DNA of 64,000 nucleotides from Lepidostoma basale (lineage: Eukaryota; Arthropoda; Insecta; Trichoptera; Lepidostomatidae): positions 1,082,501 to 1,146,500 of the forward strand of contig JAHDVF020000890.1 in assembly GCA_022606425.2 (NCBI GenBank), written 5' to 3'. Both the position numbers and the translations under genes were made by a program. Shown here in pieces: positions 40,383 through 50,829 of the stretch. Within the stretch, counting starts at the first letter, position 1. Every line of letters starts with the position of its first letter. Under the pieces are notes generated by a model. That model was not told the DNA's origin. It searched no databases and saw only the letters and a list, made by a program, of their open reading frames with translations.

Positions 40383-40870
40383 CAGTGATTCTAAACCAAG
40401 GCGCCAGCGCCCCTTTGTGTGCGTTTTTGAGATCTGGTGGGGCGTTATTAAATTTTTAAAATTCGAATTCGAACAAATTCGAGTATGCATTGTGTCAATA
40501 TAGAAAAATAAGCCCATTCCCGAGCTATGCACACTGATACACTTTTACACTTTCTTCAGGAGCTTTGATTTTGTAAGTTCTGTTAAATAAACTACATTTT
40601 CACGCGCATTTTTTTTAACTTGGGCATAATACTCAATATCATAATCTTTATATAAAATAAAAGTTCATTCAAAAGGTTCAAAATATCGCCTATGATTGTA
40701 AGTTTTGTACCGTCCGAGGCTTTTATTGATTTGTAGTAGGAAGTCCTTTGCATAAAATATATACTGACATTTTTTTTTTTTAATTTTAAATTTCGTATTT
40801 TGTTGGAGGGTAGGGGAGTGCTGGAAATTTTACTGTGGGAAAGGGGCGATTCTTTTAATACGGTGAAGAT
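40383..40870. mobile_element. Decayed hAT-type MITE
   Basis: Left end CAGTGATTCTAAACCAAGGC, then GCGCCAGCGCCCC; right side GGGGCGATTCTTTTAATACG. Same family as 62,176-62,916. The right terminus and duplication are no longer readable. Confidence 0.65.
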
Positions 40871-40874
40871 ACTA

Positions 40875-41400
40875 ATAAATTGTAATTAATTTGAATGAAA
40901 ACGTCTGGTGTCAACTGTTTTTGAAAACGTCTGTTTCCATAAAACAAACGTTAATTAATCATAATTAAGTAAGGCGAAAAATTAAAATATTTCAAAATAT
41001 TACGTAATACAAGTCTTCTTTTAATAATAAATACGTATGTTTGATTTACATCATCATTGAAGCAAAGATTAATTTTGAACGCGGAGAAGAGGAAAATTTG
41101 GACATTCGGAGTTTCCACACGAATCGTTAATTTCTCAATGGGGTCTTCTGACAAAAGGGAAGTATCATGGCAGCATAATGGTCCATGCACCACGACGTCT
41201 TATGACGAATTCCTCCGTGATCAAATCGTCAAGGGGCATAATAAAATCCCATTGAATGCTATTAAAATGCGGACTAAATCACGTTTCAGAAGTTCACGAG
41301 TCGGACATATTCCGGTAAAGTCTAAGATACGGAAAAATAATTCAAGAATCGGGCGTAGGCGGATTAGCAACAATGCATGGCAGAAGTTCACGTAAACAAA
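40875..41400. other. Unassigned sequence
   Basis: 40,885-40,945 has b-arm words (AATGAAAACGTCTG). A 112-codon plus frame (41,057-41,395) has no recognised motif. Confidence 0.3.
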
Positions 41401-41404
41401 ATTT

Positions 41405-41690
41405 AAACTTGGTTTGAGTGAATGGAATCTGATCTTTCGACAAAATGCCAATTTGAAATGTAAACATGGCCATATACGAGTACATAACTCGGATGTCCCA
41501 AGTGATGTAGGTCTATATGTCACCGATAATTACCTTCGTCAAAGACATCACGTATTGTTTTATTTTCCACGCTGCAGAACCAACCTGCCAATATTTATGA
41601 CTGTGGATAGAGTAATCTCGTTGGTTAACCGACATATAACATTTCGTGATAGTTGCCTCAGGGATGCAATATCGATTTTATGATTTCTAG
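41405..41690 (+). pseudogene. LINE-E1-like C-terminal fragment
   Basis: Plus strand: DVGLYVTDNYLRQRHHVLFY, FPRCRTNLPIFMTVDRVISL, VN, then SCLRDAISIL-stop. Aligns with GIFVPDRFLRQRQHRLFYLP at 44,600. Only the C-terminus of the reverse-transcriptase protein. Confidence 0.7.
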
Positions 41691-41761
41691 ATAATACTCT
41701 TGTAATTATTATTTTTTATATTCAAAACAAACATATTTCTTAACATAATAATCAAAATAAA

Positions 41762-42105
41762 AAACTAACTAACTAACCATGATGCCGTCTCCCCGAAGGG
41801 GTAGGCAGAAATAATGGACTGCCACACTTTTCTTCCTCAACATTCATACATCGCGTCATGCACGCGCGACGATTTCTCTGACTCCTCACGTGGCCGACAT
41901 CTGTTCATAACACCATCATTCGCACCGCATTCGCTTCTTATATTTTCATTCGACGCTCTATCATACACATAGTATACACACATTCGTCTGAGAGATCTCA
42001 TTTCTACTGCATTTATTCTACTTTCATCCTTCTTTTGCCAGTTCAAAGCTTCGCTTCTATACATAAGGGTCGGTACAAGAACACCATTGTGCACTGCCAT
42101 TTTAG
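41762..42105 (-). pseudogene. LINE-T 3' end with internal deletion
   Basis: Minus strand MAVHNGVLVPTLMYRSEALN, MRSLRRMCVYYVYDRASNEN, then joined to the VRSQ/HDAMYEC part. Tail on plus AACTAACTAACCATGATGCC. Confidence 0.75.
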
Positions 42106-42124
42106 CTTTTTTTTATAATTCCAA

Positions 42125-42420
42125 ATTTCTACATTGTTTAGTTTTTGAATAAATATAGTTATACTTTGTATTACAACACTTTTTATTTTTACTGAATTCA
42201 AATATGTTTCGGTTACAAGTAACCTTTATCAATGTATACAATTTTAACAGTCAAATAAAACAGAACAGTTCTGTTTTATTTGACTGTTAAAATTGTATAC
42301 CTACATTGATAAAGGTTACTCATAACCGAAACATGTCTGAATTCAGTAAAAATAATAAGTTTTGTAATACAAAGTTTACTATATTTATTCAAATATGAAT
42401 CCATAACACAAAGTGAAGGC
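42125..42420. repeat. Family-f palindrome
   Basis: Arms of about 100 bp meet at CAGAACAGTTCTG (42,261-42,273). Facing motifs: minus about 42,203-42,242 (triplet lost) and plus 42,306-42,337. The outer tails differ slightly (TACTTTGTATTACAACAC / GTAATACAAAG). Confidence 0.8.
42306..42337 (+). ncRNA. Hammerhead-like motif (family f)
   Basis: TTGATAA (positions 3 and 8 changed together, as in family b), extra A, stem II GGTTA/TAACC with loop CTCA, GAAA, CATG, TC. Stem I CA/TG two pairs. Confidence 0.4.
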
Positions 42421-42424
42421 GAAT

Positions 42425-42860
42425 AAAGAAGAAATTGTTTAGTTTTAACTATTGATACTTAAATAACAGTGAATCAACTAAATTCCCGCATATACGAAAA
42501 AGGCAGAATTCCAATAGATCTGCGCATGGTGTTAGAAATTGGTATAAACACCAATTTCATAGTTGATTCTGGTGTTGACGCAGTGTGAAGCACGAGGCCA
42601 CCCCGCGGTATTTTATACCGAATAAGTAAGTACTCCGGAATGCGTGAGTCGTGAATATTCCCAGAAGTCTGGCGCTCGTGTGTCCCATGTTAGTACGGGG
42701 GCCTCCACTTCCGATGGAGTGATATTAAAAAGGGGACGCGGCGATCTTTGACCGTTTTCCCATATCAAATTAGTGTACATTCCCGATAGCTCCCTCGTTA
42801 TTGGTATTTCACGTGGCTCTTACAAATGTGGAACTCACAATTGTACCGTCTCAAGTCTCA
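42425..42860. other. Unassigned, partly complex sequence
   Basis: 42,570-42,740 is less AT-rich (GCCACCCCGCGG). No gene recognised. Confidence 0.3.
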
Positions 42861-42864
42861 AGGC

Positions 42865-43090
42865 GACGGCTTTCGTGGCAGAGTGATAACAGACCGCCAC
42901 CAAAGGAACCGGGTTCGTTTCCCGACGATGACAGTAGGAAATTTTTTTCTCACACTGTCTTTAGTCTGGTAGGATTCTCGTGAAAATAAAAATGGCATTA
43001 GATTAGCTACCTGTAACATGTCATGAGAATCAATAGCCAAAAAGGTATACAATAATTGAGAATGATAATCTGTTGTACATAATGTATACA
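42865..43090 (+). mobile_element. SINE-A, diverged
   Basis: GACGGCTTTCGTGGCAGAGTG, B box CGGGTTCGTTTCCCG, ACACTGTCTTTAGTCTGGT. Ends with a GTATACAATAATTGAG-type tail rather than the LINE-E2-like one. Confidence 0.75.
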
Positions 43091-43091
43091 G

Positions 43092-43620
43092 GGTACGGCA
43101 GCATATCTTCATTTTTTAAAATGCGCGCCATTCAGTCGGTTGATGTCGTAGCGGAGCGCTAGTGGTCTCGTTCGAGAGGTGGAACTATAAAGTTTTGTCC
43201 CAAAATGGTTTAGTCGGTATCATGCGTTAGAACAGTGAGGAGCGTGCGTTTGCCGTTGAGGCCTACTTTTCGAACGGATGTTCAAGGGTGCGGCATAACT
43301 TCATTTTTTCAAAACTTAATAAAACCCATTGTATGAATCCGAAATGTTCAGTTGTTTTTTATAACGTGGGCACATACCTAAAGTTTTGTTTGACTTAGTT
43401 TTTGCAGATCAAATCAGGTAGCTGACGTCCCCCACTCTCCATTAACTAGGTTAACCGATTTCTGGCGTTTGTTTGTCATGACTCTTGCCAGCATATCAGG
43501 CGGACAAGGGTCCCTGGATGGTTCCCATAAACACGGGATTTCTGTCATGGGATGGCTGTTTTGAGGGAACACTTCCCAGAGCGCCTCATCTCGCTATTGT
43601 ACTGAATCATCCACGTGTTC
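43092..43620 (+). pseudogene. Mariner-like transposase remnant
   Basis: Plus strand pieces: EERAFAVEAYFSNG near 43,238 (N-terminal DNA-binding region) and MAVLREHFPERLISL at 43,549-43,593 (near the catalytic end). The middle is deleted or scrambled; several frameshifts. Confidence 0.45.
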
Positions 43621-43624
43621 GTAG

Positions 43625-44070
43625 GTGTTCCTCTGGATAATTGACGGATGGTTGAAATGAATTAAAAGTTGTGTCAAAATATTTTTTTTTGGCAAATAAT
43701 GGTATAATTTCAATGTTTTTTTTACATATTTTATAACTTGACTTGCTCCAATATATGCATGAACTCTCCAAATCATCAATGGTCGATATGTAACATTCTC
43801 TATGCCGTGTCACTGAGGCATCCGTCACGATTGTATGAAGACAGTTTAATAGTCAGTAAAAATGAGAAGTTTCATTCGAGGATTTGTGCTGCACGATCAG
43901 CCTTATTATTTGCATGACTGGGAGGGAATGCAATGAAAACATGAAAAAAAACGACAAATAAAAACACGTATTACCGTACAAGTCATTCATATATTAACGT
44001 GAATGAGAATACTCAACACGAACGTTGTACCGATTCAATATCAGTTATTTTATAACGTTGTACAATAATA
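43625..44070. other. Sequence without a recognised gene
   Basis: AT-rich; nothing recognised. Confidence 0.35.
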
Positions 44071-44074
44071 CAAA

Positions 44075-44305
44075 TGAGATCTCTAAGACGAATGCGTGTA
44101 AATCTGTATATGATAGTGTCAAATGCAAACATAATAAATAAATGCAGTGCGAATGAAACAAAATAGCGAAACAGTCATTAAGATGGTTTGGACACACTGA
44201 AAGAATGAATGAAGAAAGAATGACGAAGAAAGTATATGTAAACGACGAAAACGGATTTACAAAAAGAGGAAGACCGAGGAAAGCGTAGCACGGTCAAATC
44301 AATTT
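44075..44305 (+). pseudogene. LINE-T internal fragment
   Basis: MRSLRRMRVNLYMIV-like, then WFGHTERMNEERMTKKVYVN, RGRPRKA-stop. No tail. Confidence 0.65.
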
Positions 44306-44329
44306 ACAAAAGATATTCCAAATAGCAAA

Positions 44330-45105
44330 ATGTTTAAGGATCTTTTGGGTACAGGTAAAATATTATAAAAATACAACATAATACCAGGAACGCATTAGAG
44401 ATGGTTCGACATTAGGAAGACAAGATACTTTCTAAAGTCAAGATTATTTGTCCACTGAACGTACCTTTACTAATATGAAAGACGTCGATCTCCGAGGAGA
44501 CCGCGTTCAGCAGACTAATTGCTCTTCCCACCGGTGTCACCAGAGGCAGATTGGTTCTGGTAGCCGGTAGGTAAAACAATCTGTGCTGTCGCTGTCGGAG
44601 AAATCTATCAGGGACAAAAATACCAACTTCCTCTAGCACGGCCGAGTTCTCAAAATATCCCCTGATTAATTTAAAGAAATGGGTAATGAGGTGCCCATCT
44701 CTTCGAAGCTGTAAAGAATTGGTTCCAAGCATTCCTAAAAGAAATGCCGTGGGATAGAGCCACGGATAACTACCAGACTCCCTCATGTAGAGATACCTCA
44801 GAATTTTTTTCTGAACCCTCTCCAGCATAACGGAATATCTCGCCTCGTGAGGATTCCATATCACAGAACCACTTACGAGTCTGCTCGAAACCAATGCGTT
44901 GTATAGGACTCTGAGCACATTAGGATCTCTGAAAACTCTTTCGGTCCGAATGATGAAGCCCAACATCCTCAGTGCAATGTCACAAATTCTCTCGATATGT
45001 GCACGAAATGCCGGTCTACTTTCATAGATGATTCCGAGATCCTTCATCGTAGATACGTGTGTTAATTGCTGGTTGTTCATTGTGTATCTATGATACACAG
45101 TTCTC
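44330..45105 (-). pseudogene. LINE-E1 (Jockey-type) reverse-transcriptase C-terminus, open for 228 codons
   Basis: Minus strand, 44,412-45,098: HVSTMKDLGIIYESRPAFRA, HIERICDIALRMLGFIIRT, LYNALVSSRLVSGSVIWNPH, ..MLERVQKKILRYLYMRES, ..PDRFLRQRQHRLFYLPATRT, then a stop. This is the thumb and C-terminal part after motif E (LGI). The catalytic YADD region is missing. The 3' untranslated part (44,330-44,411) has GGAACGCATTAGAGATGG. The clade (Jockey/CR1 group) is inferred from memory of family features. Confidence 0.8.
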
Positions 45106-45109
45106 TGAT

Positions 45110-45585
45110 TTATGATTTATGTACCATTGGTGTATTGGAACGTAGTTCTGTGATGCTTTTGATGTGTTTTAATAAATAAATTAAATGAAATCAGCCACGT
45201 GTGTACTTATGTTGATTTGAACAAACTAAGCGAAAGGGATTCATATGTTGTATTTTAAAGATGCGAAAGACCTAGCATTAAATAGTTACTTGATTAGTTC
45301 AAAGCCATCAGAAATGTGTGTGTAAAAGAATTCTGTGAATGCACGTTGGTGGCCTTGTATACATCGGCATTAAAAATAAATTGATTTCAATAAGTAGCTA
45401 AGCCTTCACAGATATAATGACGGCGGCCCGTGACCCGATATGAACTTTGCTAACAAATACAAGAGATTTATTTTACTATAAAATTATTTAATTTAACTGA
45501 TTGGCGAAATGTTTTGAATTTTAACAACCACTACTAAAAAAACAAGTAGATTTTTATTATCGATTTACCAACTGTGCTTCAAGGC
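45110..45585. other. Unassigned sequence
   Basis: Nothing recognised. Confidence 0.3.
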
Positions 45586-45589
45586 AGAA

Positions 45590-45690
45590 ATTATAAAATT
45601 CATTTGAAACGTCTATTTTCTAGAAGTTTTATTATATTTTAATAACTTTTGGGAAACATTGTAATTTCACATCATAAACATGTTTCGGGA
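45590..45690. repeat. Fragment of a family-b arm
   Basis: AACGTCTATTTTCTAGAAGTTTTATTATATTTT, given here only as a family match, followed by a broken ACATGTTTCGGGAAACAGACG-like piece. No complete motif. Confidence 0.4.
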
Positions 45691-45769
45691 AACAGACGCC
45701 CTTCCCTTAATGCACTCGTATAATAGAATTTTTAACCAGTGTAAATATTTTTACAGAAATTTAAAGTTT

Positions 45770-45920
45770 TAACTAACTAACTAATCATCACGTCGTCTCC
45801 CCGAAGGGGTAGGCAGAAAGAATGGACTGCCACACTTTTAACGATGCGGCACTCCACCCTTCCCTTTTTGCCCCCGTGGGGCACGCCGTGTAATGGGTTG
45901 CAAACCTCATCGCCAAAGTT
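45770..45920 (-). mobile_element. SINE-like unit with LINE-T tail, copy 2
   Basis: Plus-strand view: ACTAACTAATCATCACGTCG (tail), ATGGACTGCCACACTTTTAA, then ATGGGTTGCAAACCTCATCG (head). Same architecture as 13,605-13,745. Confidence 0.6.
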
Positions 45921-45944
45921 TTTTTATTTTCTATAATAGTAATT

Positions 45945-46045
45945 TAACTAACTAACCATCACGCCGTCTCCTCGCAGTTAGTTAGGTTATTTCATGAGAA
46001 TGACATGTCTCGCCTTGCTAAGGCGTTATCAAATGTAGCGACAAT
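45945..46045 (-). repeat. LINE-T tail scrap and family-b arm
   Basis: ACTAACTAACCATCACGCCG breaks into GTTAGTTAGG; then a b arm with the minus motif at 46,002-46,032 (TTGATAA, GAGA instead of GAAA, CATGTC). Confidence 0.5.
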
Positions 46046-46079
46046 TAAACGCGTAGCTGTTTGTACATCCGAGATAGTA

Positions 46080-46645
46080 CTTATAACAAAGAACCAAACC
46101 GCAGAGCTAAAAAGAAGAATTGGACTAAGCTGGGCAGCTTTCGGAAACATGAGTTAGATCCTTAAAAACCGGAAAATACCGATTAACCTGAAACGAAAAG
46201 TCTATGAAGTCTGCGATCTGCCAGTTGGTACTTATGGTCTTGAAACTGTTACATTGTCCAAGTGCCGAGAAACTACGAGTGACCCAAAGAGTCATGGAAA
46301 GAGCCACGTTAGGAATAAGCCTAAGAGACAGAGTCAGAAACGATACGGTTTGAGAAAAAACAAAGGTCACTGACATCACCCACCGGGTGGCGACTCCAAA
46401 ATGGCAATGGGCAGGTCACGTAGCCAGAAGCTCAGATGAAAAGTGGACAAGAAGACTGCTGACTTTGAGACCGTGGACGGCAAAGAGAGGTGTAGGGCGA
46501 CCGCAACTACGGCGGAAAGATGATCTGAACAGACACGTCGGAATAACCTGGATGCAGTTTGCACAGGACAGAGTGACATGGAAGCGAATGGAGGAGGCTT
46601 TTGTCCAGGAGTGGACGGAATAGGCTGAGGAAGAAGAAGAAGATA
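46080..46645 (+). pseudogene. RTE-B reverse-transcriptase 3' end
   Basis: AELKRRIGLSWAAFG and KIPINLKRKVYEVCDLPV, ISLRDRVRNDTV, then open WQWAGHVARSSDEKWTRRLL, GVGRPQLRRKDDLNRHVG, ERMEEAFVQEWTE. Tail GAAGAAGAAGAAG. The most extended RTE-B piece; frameshifted twice. Confidence 0.82.
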
Positions 46646-46734
46646 ACAAATAGCCCAGGTTAATATTTAAATTTAAATTATTATATTGAATTTTAAATGA
46701 GTTTTTTATATTAGTATTTCTTTGTTTAATTTTT

Positions 46735-46850
46735 ATTATAATTTTACACCTGAAGAGGTATCCTCCGAAACATGTGGTGTTTTTAATTTTTTTTTAATAT
46801 TAAGTGGATTAAACAAAGTTATTTTAAATTTCCGAAGTATATTGCATTAT
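46735..46850 (+). repeat. Family-h tail with a damaged hammerhead-like motif
   Basis: 46,750-46,776: CTGAAGA, shortened stem II (GG TAT CC), TCC, GAAA, CATG, then TGG, so the cleavage base is G. Tail AGTGGATTAAACAAAGTTAT. Confidence 0.5.
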
Positions 46851-46854
46851 GTTA

Positions 46855-47365
46855 CATTAAGATATTTTTTAACCAACACGCACGCGTAGAACGTACTCCA
46901 TTAAAATGTAGAAGATTTAAAATAAGAAAAAAAAATAGCAACAAATAGTATGAGGAAAGAATGCCATTGGATAGATGTATAAAAAAAATGCGAATAGTTG
47001 AACAAAACGTGTCTATCTGAGGAATGTTGGCACATGGTACGCAAGTAAAAAGATCTGTAATGTAACTTGGGGTCAACAAAAAAACATACGCCGTTCCGAT
47101 ACACGAGGCAACAATGGCCCGGTCCAGATGTACATATGTGTGCCTCAAGAAACACGAATATATTTTTCAAGTCAATATGTCAAGATCAAGTTCGTTAAAG
47201 GTCCGTCCTATTGCTATCGGACAAGCGCTGTCGAAACCATATTGAGCTGTGCCCGTGAGTCATCTAAACTGCCATTACCATACCGGTCGCCCGATATTGT
47301 GTACAGTGAATGCCATCATTTAAAGGACGCAGTTAAAAAAAAATCAACAATTATTTTATAAATAT
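46855..47365. other. Unassigned sequence
   Basis: Small frames on both strands without motifs. Nothing recognised. Confidence 0.3.
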
Positions 47366-47369
47366 TTTT

Positions 47370-47525
47370 TTTGAGATAATCAAATGATTTTACTGAAATC
47401 TCTCGATGGAAGTTCGTTTTAGATAATAATTAAATAAAACGATATTTTTTAAACTACTTCCACTTTTGTCTTTATTTCGACAGCGACCGGTTTCCCCAGG
47501 CTCGCTGGCATCGACAGACTGGACG
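47370..47525 (-). repeat. Left half of a family-d palindrome
   Basis: ATTTTACTGAAATCTCTCGA and CTACTTCCACTTTTGTC, then the minus motif 47,485-47,517 (CTGTCGA, stem II, GAAA, CCGGTC; one base next to GAAA changed). No right arm. Confidence 0.7.
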
Positions 47526-47544
47526 AATATTAAAAAAAAAAACT

Positions 47545-47702
47545 AACTTACCATCACGTCGTCTCCCCGAACGGGTAGGCAGAAACAATGGACGGCCACA
47601 CTTTTCTTTCCTAACATATTTCTCTCGCTTCCTCAACATTCATACATCGTGTCATGCACGCCCGCTGATTTCTCCGACTGCTCACATGGCCGACATATAA
47701 TA
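47545..47702 (-). mobile_element. LINE-T 3' end
   Basis: AACTAACTTACCATCACGTC, CGAACGGGTAGGCAGAA, to GACTGCTCACATGGCCGAC. Confidence 0.7.
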
Positions 47703-47704
47703 TT

Positions 47705-47925
47705 TTATTGATAAGTTTGGAGGTTCTATCTTATCTATCGAAGTAACAGAATGTTGTTTCGTTAATTAATTATAGTAGTGAAATAACAACCGAACTTTAG
47801 GGCAATTATTTATTTTATGATATTTTAACCAGGAAGACCACAAAACCAAGAAAGACCACATAAAAAAACATTTAAAAATGAAAGTAAAATGTAAAAAATC
47901 TTTTTAAAATTTATATTTAGGTTAA
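47705..47925. other. AT-rich spacer
   Basis: Nothing recognised. Confidence 0.3.
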
Positions 47926-47929
47926 ATCC

Positions 47930-48115
47930 ACAAGCTTTTGTATCTTCGACCGGTTTTGGCAGCTCGCTGCCATCTACTAGTCTTCTGGCCCAGAAGATGG
48001 CAGCGAGCTGCCGAAACCGGAGACACAAACACTAGTGGATTTTAACTATAAATACATTTTAAAAAGATTAAAAAAAAAGGATTTTCATTATTTACAATGA
48101 ACTTCTACCATGAAT
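47930..48115. repeat. Family-e palindrome
   Basis: Minus motif about 47,948-47,978 and plus 47,991-48,021: AGATGGCAGCGAGCTGCC, GAAA, CCGG. The plus copy has AGA where the UC should be, and the core is CAGAAGA. Tail ACTAGTGGATTTTAACTA, shared with 33,910. Confidence 0.65.
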
Positions 48116-48239
48116 TTCAAATAATGACATTAATTTTATAAAAAAAATGTTGAAGGAGTTGAGAAGAGGCCAATATTTATCAGTGGAGTAAAATTGGTTA
48201 AAAAGAAGAAGATATTTTAACAGAATGGCATTAGATCGA

Positions 48240-48515
48240 GCCAAAGCGTTGCCCTAGTACAAATTTCGGGGATCGAGCGTTCGCGGTAGCCGGTCCATCG
48301 GCTTGGAACAATCTCCCTTCACACCTCAGATGCATAAATGATTCGACAGATTTCAGATCTAAGCTGAAAACCCACCTTTTTCATATTTCATACCCAATTT
48401 AAACCGCTATACTTTGTTCTACTATACTTTCTAACCGATCGCGAAAATCAGATGCAGCGTTCACATTTAGATTTTTAGATTTAAAACATGTATAATGCGC
48501 CCTTGAGGTGATTAC
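48240..48515 (+). pseudogene. L2/CR1-like LINE C-terminus
   Basis: PKRCPSTNFGDRAFAVAGPS, AWNNLPSHLRCINDSTDF, SKLKTHLFHISYPI-stop, then GCGCCCTTGAGGTGATT. Closely matches 27,903-28,375. Confidence 0.75.
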
Positions 48516-48519
48516 ATCG

Positions 48520-48890
48520 GACGTTTTTTCAAATAGCTCCCCATTTAAATAAAATTTTGAGGGTCTGAGTACTCCATTTGCGTCTATTTAACATCTATTA
48601 TCACCTTTTAATGAATCCAAACAAATCTGTATATCCAAAATTAATTATTTACGTATAGTTTCAGTGAAAAGAACAAATTAAGTTGAAATACGTGAAAGTT
48701 TTTAATATAAAGTGCTTCGTGTAAACGTCTCTAAACGGCTATTTCCGAGTCGAGACCTCAAAGATGGTTGCCACATGTGTGTCCGAGTGTCCGAGTGTCC
48801 AGTGAATTGTGTGAAGTGCAACAGGATGATTTATGAGGGAACGCCCAAATTCTTGGAAATAATTTGTGAACTTTTACTATGTGCCAAACA
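48520..48890. other. Unassigned sequence
   Basis: Contains a 60-codon plus frame with several cysteines but no recognised domain. Confidence 0.3.
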
Positions 48891-48894
48891 TTAA

Positions 48895-49020
48895 GAGTTA
48901 CAGCCTGATAAAACGGAGCATCTTCTACAGCGCCCTTGAGATGAGCAATTCATAAAAATGGCGCTTTATAAATTATCCAATTTATTATTATTATAAAAAC
49001 GGCGCTTTAAAAGTTAGCAT
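48895..49020 (+). mobile_element. L2-like 3' tail
   Basis: CAGCGCCCTTGAGATGAGCA, AATTATCCAATTTATTATTA: the same 3' end as 27,903-27,990, with a (TTA)n tail. Confidence 0.6.
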
Positions 49021-49021
49021 A

Positions 49022-49555
49022 TTATTATCTAAAATTTGAGAGGCCCTCATAATTACGTTTGTCTCTGTATATCCTTTGGAATTCAATCTATCCCACAAAG
49101 AAACGGTATTATGTATAAAAGATACTTGGATGTAAGTATCACAGATTGGTGGTTTAATGGTGGCCTTTAACGCCCCAAGTACCTCTATTAGGTACAATCA
49201 TTTACTCGATATATTGGTTTTAGTGTAATAGCCGGCAAACTCGTAAAATAATTGATTTCACGAGAAATTGTTTTCAGCCTGTGAAGTCATTTGATAAGAT
49301 CTAACAAATGTTCTGATTTATGTAATAAACGGGAAACACTTCGAGGTATGAAGAAAATTCGTGATTACTTACTTATTCGTGTTAAAATACGAAAGCACAA
49401 TTTGTTTGGCACGTGAAAAAAACTGTAATAGCAATATTAATTTACTACAGCGTGATTATATTTAAATAGGTTAAAAGATAAGAGAATGATAATAAATACG
49501 AGTATATAGGAGAAAATGTAAGCATCAGATAATTTATACCATTACCACAACTCCA
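49022..49555. other. Sequence without a recognised gene
   Basis: Nothing recognised. Confidence 0.35.
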
Positions 49556-49559
49556 TACA

Positions 49560-49810
49560 GGCACTGCTGCTCTTATATTCCCCTCGGGAACAGACTTTTT
49601 TATAAATACAATGCCAACCCTAACTGGTCTTCCATTCCTTGACAATAATGTAAGACTTTATCATAAACCCTAAATCCCCCCTGGCCTTCTTTCATACATT
49701 TAGCCCCATCATAAAACAACTATCAAATCACATTCCAACAATGTTTCCTACAGACGTAAGAGTAATAGCCATTAGAGCTGAACCTCTGTAAGCCAGAAGA
49801 TCCAAGTCCA
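49560..49810 (-). mobile_element. Tc1-like element, internally deleted
   Basis: AATGCCAACCCTAACTGGTC matches 11,199-11,218; CCAACAATGTTTCC and GAACCTCTGTAAGCCAGAAG match 11,680-11,745. The central transposase part is deleted. Confidence 0.55.
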
Positions 49811-49844
49811 AGTCCAAGTCCATATTCATATCATACAGTAGAAA

Positions 49845-50450
49845 TGAGATCACCGAGAAGAATGTGCGGGAAAACGATATATGATAGAATATCGAAAGAT
49901 GAAATAAGGAAGAAATGTAAGGCAGATGATTGCATCATAAGTAAAATTAAAAAAGAGTCCCTGAGATGGTTTGGACATATGAAACGAATGGACGAGAGAA
50001 GAATGGTTAAGATGTTGTAAACAAGCAGTGTGTGCGGAAAAAGAAACCGCGGAAGACCAGGGAAAGGATTAATCAAATACTGAAAGGCGGCCACATTCAA
50101 AGTCGGAAAAACGACCTTCGTGGCAGAGTGGTAAGAGCTCTGAATACCGTACCGAAGGTTCTGGGTTCGATTCCCGGCGCTGGCAGTGTGATTGTCACAC
50201 TGTCTGGTGTAGAATTCTCGTGACAATAAAATGGCGATAGATTAGCTACCTATCACATGTCACGAGAATCAATATATCAGCTAAAAACATAATGTATACA
50301 GTAATTGGGTTAATGCGACCTGTTGTATACAAAAAAAATAGACGAACGTGCATGTTACGATGTATGAATGTAGAGGAGTAGTAGTATGTCAGAACAGGGC
50401 AGTATGGTGGTATATCCTCTCTGCCTACCCCTCCGGGGAAACGGTTAGTT
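49845..50450 (+). pseudogene. LINE-T 3' end split by SINE-A
   Basis: MRSPRRMCGKTIYDRI-like, then KKESLRWFGHMKRMDERRMV, NQILKGGHIQSRKN, SINE-A, then RTCMLRCMNVEE-like, GGGGAAACGGTTAGTTAGTT. Confidence 0.75.
50113..50340 (+). mobile_element. SINE-A nested in LINE-T
   Basis: GACCTTCGTGGCAGAGTGG, GGGTTCGATTCCCGG, GTGATTGTCACACTGTC. The tail ends in GACCTGTTGTATAC then an A run, the alternative tail type. Confidence 0.88.
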
Positions 50451-50829
50451 AGTTAGTAAAAAAAATCACATATCGTACATTCAACTTGGACTTAACTGTC
50501 CGGATAAGTTTATATAGATTTTACTAGTAAGGCCTTAGGTGAGGCTAGAGTAAGAAATAGAGGTTGTACCGTACACACTCGCGGAATAATTGAACAAAGG
50601 GTGACCTTTCGAATGGGAAATGTAAGAAAACCAGAAAGTCAAGTGGACACAAATGTCACCCCGTTCTAGAAGTGTCCGACTTGAGAGATGGCTATCAATG
50701 TTTGTACACGTACTTCAGACAATGTTTGTAAACTTGCGGAGAAAGGGAGAAGAGAAGAGAGAGGTGAATAATATGTAGACATTGTGAACATCTTTGTGAA
50801 GATCATATTGTGTTTTATTGAGAAATGCA

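Noticed and set aside
41057..41395. 112-codon basic plus-strand frame
   Set aside because: Lysine- and arginine-rich but matches nothing I recognise; lies beside LINE remnants, so chance or transposon-derived.
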